Below, piece by piece: positions 61,169-64,000 of a DNA stretch of 64,000 nt. The stretch is from positions 3,348,001-3,412,000 of the forward strand of contig NZ_CP064266.1 of the NCBI RefSeq assembly GCF_022811845.1, read 5' to 3'. The position numbers were made by a program, and so were the translations under genes. The notes below the pieces were generated by a model that saw nothing but the letters and a program-made list of their open reading frames with translations, did not search any database and had not been told where the DNA came from. How positions within the stretch are numbered: the stretch's first letter is position 1; the number at the start of each line of letters is the position of its first letter. The stretch is from Bacillus pseudomycoides. GTDB lineage: Bacteria; Bacillota; Bacilli; Bacillales; Bacillaceae_G.

Positions 61169-61214
61169 TAGTAGCCCTGATGAAATTTATAATCGAATTT
61201 TATCAGGGCTACTA
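61169..61214. promoter_or_regulatory. 19-base inverted repeat at the MFS gene start
   Basis: TAGTAGCCCTGATGAAATT (61169-61187) and AATTTTATCAGGGCTACTA (61196-61214) are inverted copies with one mismatch and an 8-base spacer. It is immediately upstream of a possible ATG at 61216 and covers the AGGG that would serve it. Operator, terminator or translation-blocking hairpin are all possible; there is no T-run. Confidence 0.5.
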
Positions 61215-61251
61215 CATGGAAGAAATAAATGTGAAAGGTTTCGAAATCAAC

Positions 61252-62493
61252 ATGTTAAAAAAAGAAAACAGTTGTTTAATTGCACTTGCATCTGTTCCAC
61301 TTGTTATGACATTAGGAAATTCAATGCTCATTCCAATCCTTCCAACAATCGAAAAGAAATTGCATATTTCTTCTTTTCAAGTATCTATGATTATTACAAT
61401 ATATTCTATTTTGGCAATCTTATTAATTCCTATTGCTGGTTATTTATCAGACCGGTGGGGACGTAAAATGGTCATGGTCCCAAGTTTATTAATTGCAGCT
61501 ATTGGAGGCGGCATAACGGGTTGGGTATCATGGAAGGTGGAAAATCCGTATGTTTGGATTCTAATTGGAAGAGCGATTCAAGGAATAGGTGCTGCTGGAG
61601 CAATGCCAGTTGTAATCCCATGTGTTGGCGATTTATATAAAGATGAAAAACAAGTAAGTACCGGATTAGGTATTATTGAAACGTCAAACACATTCGGAAA
61701 AGTTCTTAGTCCAATATTAGGATCAGCTCTTGCAGCAATCGTATGGTTTTTACCATTTTGGGCCATCCCAGTTTTATGTGCTGTTGCTATCGTTTTATTA
61801 TTATTGTTAGTAAAAGCAAAGAAACAAGCAAATGAGGCCCCGCCTTTTAAAGAATTTATTCAATCAATTGGTTCAACTTTTCGAGAAAGGGGAAGATGGT
61901 TAGTCGCGATTTTTGCATTAGGTGCTATCGTTATGCTCATATTATTTGGAATTCTTTTTTACTTGTCTACGACATTGGAAGAGAAGTACAACATTCATGG
62001 AATTTGGAAAGGATGTATACTTGCAATTCCATTGCTAGTATTATCTATAAGTTCATACATGGCTGGGAAGAAAATTGGTGATGAACAAGGTGTTATGAAA
62101 AAATTTATATATATCGGATTCATACTAGCAGCAGCGTCTGTTATGCTTCCATTATTTTTAAAAGGAATTTACTTATTAATTATTTGTCTTGTTGTTATGG
62201 GGATTGGCATTGGGATCGCTTTACCGTGTTTAGATGCTCTTATTACTCAAGGAATTGAAAAAGAACAGAGAGGGACGGTTACTTCTTTCTATAGTTCGAT
62301 GCGTTTTATCGGTGTAGCTGCAGGACCGCCCCTCTATTCTTTTTTTATGAAGGGAGCAGATCATGAAGTTTTTTATTTAACAAGTATCTTTGCGATAATT
62401 GGAGCAGTGGTTACAATTGTTTGGATTAAACCAGAGAAAAACCAATCTATTCTGAAGCAGCAGCCGAAACCGAAACCGAAACCAATTTCATAA
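61252..62493 (+). CDS. MFS drug/metabolite exporter
   Basis: A 413-residue, 12-helix MFS transporter of the DHA1 type: 'LGNSMLIPILPTIEKK' in helix 1, motif A 'GYLSDRWGRKMVMVPS' and motif C-like 'VIETSNTFGKVLSPILG' region in helix 5, marking a drug/H+ antiporter. ATG 61252 was chosen because the conserved sequence begins there; ATG 61216, just after the inverted repeat, is an in-frame alternative with a partly hidden AGGG site. The C-terminal tail ends in Lys-Pro repeats ('KPKPKPIS'). The substrate is unknown. Confidence 0.85.
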   Translation: MLKKENSCLIALASVPLVMTLGNSMLIPILPTIEKKLHISSFQVSMIITIYSILAILLIPIAGYLSDRWGRKMVMVPSLLIAAIGGGITGWVSWKVENPYVWILIGRAIQGIGAAGAMPVVIPCVGDLYKDEKQVSTGLGIIETSNTFGKVLSPILGSALAAIVWFLPFWAIPVLCAVAIVLLLLLVKAKKQANEAPPFKEFIQSIGSTFRERGRWLVAIFALGAIVMLILFGILFYLSTTLEEKYNIHGIWKGCILAIPLLVLSISSYMAGKKIGDEQGVMKKFIYIGFILAAASVMLPLFLKGIYLLIICLVVMGIGIGIALPCLDALITQGIEKEQRGTVTSFYSSMRFIGVAAGPPLYSFFMKGADHEVFYLTSIFAIIGAVVTIVWIKPEKNQSILKQQPKPKPKPIS

Positions 62494-62604
62494 TTTGTCC
62501 TGTTATTCAATATTCATGCTAACTATAGATTTATTGTGTTTGCGAGTATGGATGAGAGTCACATATTTACAACATTTAATATGTGGCTCTCATTATTTTA
62601 CTTG

Positions 62605-63216
62605 TTAAGTAATAAGTTGTTTCAGCATATAAAGAGCAACTCCCCAAATAATAACCCCTGAAATTTTATTTAGAATTGTAATTGTATTTCCTGATGAATC
62701 TATTTTTCCAAGCACACGCCCTGCAAATGCTAAGCCGATAAACCAAAGCCAAGAAACCGTAATTGTTGTGAAAGTAAAAGCCCATTTTTCGCTGCCTACA
62801 TATTGGATAGAGTTTGTGCCAATCACGCCAATCGTATCTAAGATTGCATGTGGATTCAATAAAGAAACAGAGGCGGCAAAGATAATTTGCTTTTTGATAG
62901 TCATCGATTTTGCCTCAATCGTCTCTTTTGTAGACCCACTTTTCCAAATCATCCATCCCATATAAACCAAAAAGAAAAATCCAATTACATAAAGTGTGGT
63001 TGTTAGCCACGAAAAGGTAAGAAGCATAAGTGATACACCTTGTACTGCAATCAAAATTAAAATTGTATCGCAGATCGATGCGGTTAGAACAACTGGTGTA
63101 GCTCGCAAAATATTCGGCTGACTAGCACCTTGGTTAAAGACAAAGACGTTTTGTACACCTAATGGAATAATGAGTCCAAGAGCAAGAACTATTCCGTGAA
63201 GGATTGCGTTAGTCAT
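62605..63216 (-). CDS. LysE-family amino acid exporter
   Basis: A 203-residue, six-helix protein of the LysE/ArgO family: 'GLIIPLGVQNVFVFNQG' in helix 1 is the LysE signature, and 'SVSLLNPHAILDTIGVIG' contains the conserved Asn-Pro-His. Members export lysine, arginine or related amino acids. ATG 63216 on the minus strand follows GGAGGGAATAAC; the longer open frame upstream to 63345 crosses the divergent promoter region and is rejected. It is transcribed away from a MocR-type regulator gene, a common partner for such exporters. Confidence 0.88.
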   Translation of the reverse strand: MTNAILHGIVLALGLIIPLGVQNVFVFNQGASQPNILRATPVVLTASICDTILILIAVQGVSLMLLTFSWLTTTLYVIGFFFLVYMGWMIWKSGSTKETIEAKSMTIKKQIIFAASVSLLNPHAILDTIGVIGTNSIQYVGSEKWAFTFTTITVSWLWFIGLAFAGRVLGKIDSSGNTITILNKISGVIIWGVALYMLKQLIT

Positions 63217-63336
63217 GTTATTCCCTCCTATATAAATAGCTGAAATATGATAGTGTATATTGTATAAAAGAAAAGCAAAATTGTATCCATCCATATGGTT
63301 GGATAACAAACCAACCAAAAATAAGTGGGTGATAAT
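63217..63336. promoter_or_regulatory. shared divergent promoter region, LysE exporter / MocR regulator
   Basis: 120 bases separate the two divergent starts and must hold both promoters. MocR regulators usually bind such regions through direct or inverted repeats; TCCATCCATATGGTTGGAT near 63284-63302 and ACCAACC after it may contribute. I see no site that I can assign firmly. Confidence 0.4.
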
Positions 63337-64000
63337 ATGGAGCAATTTGACTGGAAGCCAACTGGATCTTCTCCGATTCCCTTATATAAACAAATTGAGG
63401 AGTATATAAAATAGAAAATCCTAAATGGAGAATGGACGATTGGTACAAAATTACCGTCACAGCGAGCTTTCTCGCGTGCATTTGAAGTAAATCGAAGTAC
63501 AATTGTAATGGCTTTAGATGAATTAGCAGCGCAAGGATTCGTTGAGGGAAAGGGTAGAAAGGGGACAATTGTGAGAAATGATACATGGAGTGTAGCCACT
63601 TTGGCATCACCTCCTAACTGGAATTCTTATGTAGAAACAGGTATTTATTATCCGAATCTTCCTACCATTCAAGAAATTAATCAAGCGGAATTTTATCCCA
63701 ACATCATTCGGTTAGGTACTGGTGAACTTTCACCAGAGCTGTTACCTGGGAAGAAAATGAAGCAAATTATGAAGGGATTTTCTCATAAGAAAATTCCTCT
63801 AGGATACGAGGAACCAAGAGGGGACTTTAAATTAAGGGAACAAATAGCAAAGTATTTGCAAAAATACGATATTCTTACATCACCTGCATCTATATTAATT
63901 GTTTCGGGAGCAATTCAAGCATTGCAGCTTGTTTCAATGGGACTTCTCCACAAAGGCTCGTCCATTTTACTTGAAAAACCATCGTATTTATATTCTCTCA
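63337..64000 (+). pseudogene. MocR-type GntR/aminotransferase regulator with in-frame amber stop, 3' end outside window
   Basis: From ATG 63337 the frame reads 'MEQFDWKPTGSSPIPLYKQI' and 'EEYIK', then TAG at 63412-63414, and continues unbroken to the window end. The winged-helix GntR domain follows: 'KILNGEWTIGTKLPSQRAF', 'VNRSTIVMALDELAAQGFVE', 'GKGRKGTIV'. Next comes a type I aminotransferase-like domain with 'RLGTGELSPELLPG', 'GYEEPRGDFKLREQIAKYL' and 'ILIVSGAIQALQLV'. This is the MocR/PdxR architecture. The position of the stop normally carries Gln or Glu, so a C-to-T change (CAG to TAG) is the simple explanation. A product lacking the first 26 residues would need an internal start within the DNA-binding domain. 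Confidence 0.75.

Noticed and set aside
63228..63610. Two long minus-strand frames at the right end
   Set aside because: They are opposite the MocR-type coding sequence, which shows clear GntR and aminotransferase motifs despite its TAG.
1..64000. CRISPR arrays, tRNA or rRNA genes, prophage or insertion-sequence transposases
   Set aside because: None seen: no regularly spaced repeats, no tRNA cloverleaf-like or rRNA segments, no transposase or integrase frames. The only mobile-type elements found are the bcr1-like repeats.

Overview
The window is low-GC, Gram-positive DNA from the Bacillus cereus group. The group is identified by a complete petrobactin operon (asbABCDEF), an EntFM/CwpFM-type cell-wall endopeptidase, an alpha/beta-type spore protein (SASP), two peptidoglycan-deacetylase-like genes, and a bcr1-type intergenic repeat bounded by TTTAT. 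Shine-Dalgarno sites are strong, T-rich hairpin terminators are frequent, and TTG/GTG starts are common. I cannot name the species from this sequence alone.

Layout. (1) 1-12.5 kb: an apparently accessory aromatic-catabolism island. A PucR-family regulator (5' end outside the window) is followed by 3-hydroxyacyl-CoA dehydrogenase, enoyl-CoA hydratase, thiolase, acyl/aryl-CoA ligase, FAD aromatic hydroxylase, 4HBT thioesterase, FAH-family hydrolase, a frameshifted DinB-fold isomerase-like gene, gentisate 1,2-dioxygenase, an unrecognised 205-residue protein and an aromatic-acid MFS importer. Together they suggest CoA activation and side-chain shortening of an aryl-propenoate-like acid, release as hydroxybenzoate, hydroxylation to gentisate, and cleavage to central metabolites. 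(2) 12.5-28.4 kb: core and flexible genes: AI-2E-family protein, L-lactate dehydrogenase, frameshifted amine oxidase, CobW-family GTPase, a branched-chain-amino-acid-type ABC importer, MccF-like LD-carboxypeptidase, D-Ala-D-Ala carboxypeptidase, nitroreductase, and several gene remnants. (3) 28.8-41.4 kb: entFM, hydrolase, an ABC exporter with a two-component system, DUF3139 remnant, SDR, O-methyltransferase, AadK-like adenylyltransferase, polysaccharide deacetylase, SdpI-like, NUDIX and PPOX-type proteins. (4) 41.7-45.75 kb: two tandem threonine T-box leaders, a short leader ORF and hom-thrC-thrB. (5) 45.9-52.9 kb: envelope genes: a GH101/GH129-related lipoprotein, LCP protein, a second deacetylase, YkyA-like lipoprotein, MgtC-like protein and a GNAT protein with a probable internal deletion. 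(6) 53.1-60.7 kb: the Fur-box-controlled petrobactin operon, interrupted between asbE and asbF by a bcr1 repeat that supplies the last codons of asbE. (7) 60.7-64 kb: SASP gene, MFS exporter, LysE-family exporter, and a divergent MocR-type regulator carrying an in-frame amber codon and cut by the window end.

A recurrent oddity is broken reading frames. Single-base length changes in A-runs occur in four loci (8.34, 15.66, 23.95 and 35.56-35.59 kb), and in-frame stops in three (23.88, 24.80 and 63.41 kb). The first class could be true decay or consensus error in homopolymers; only the reads can decide.
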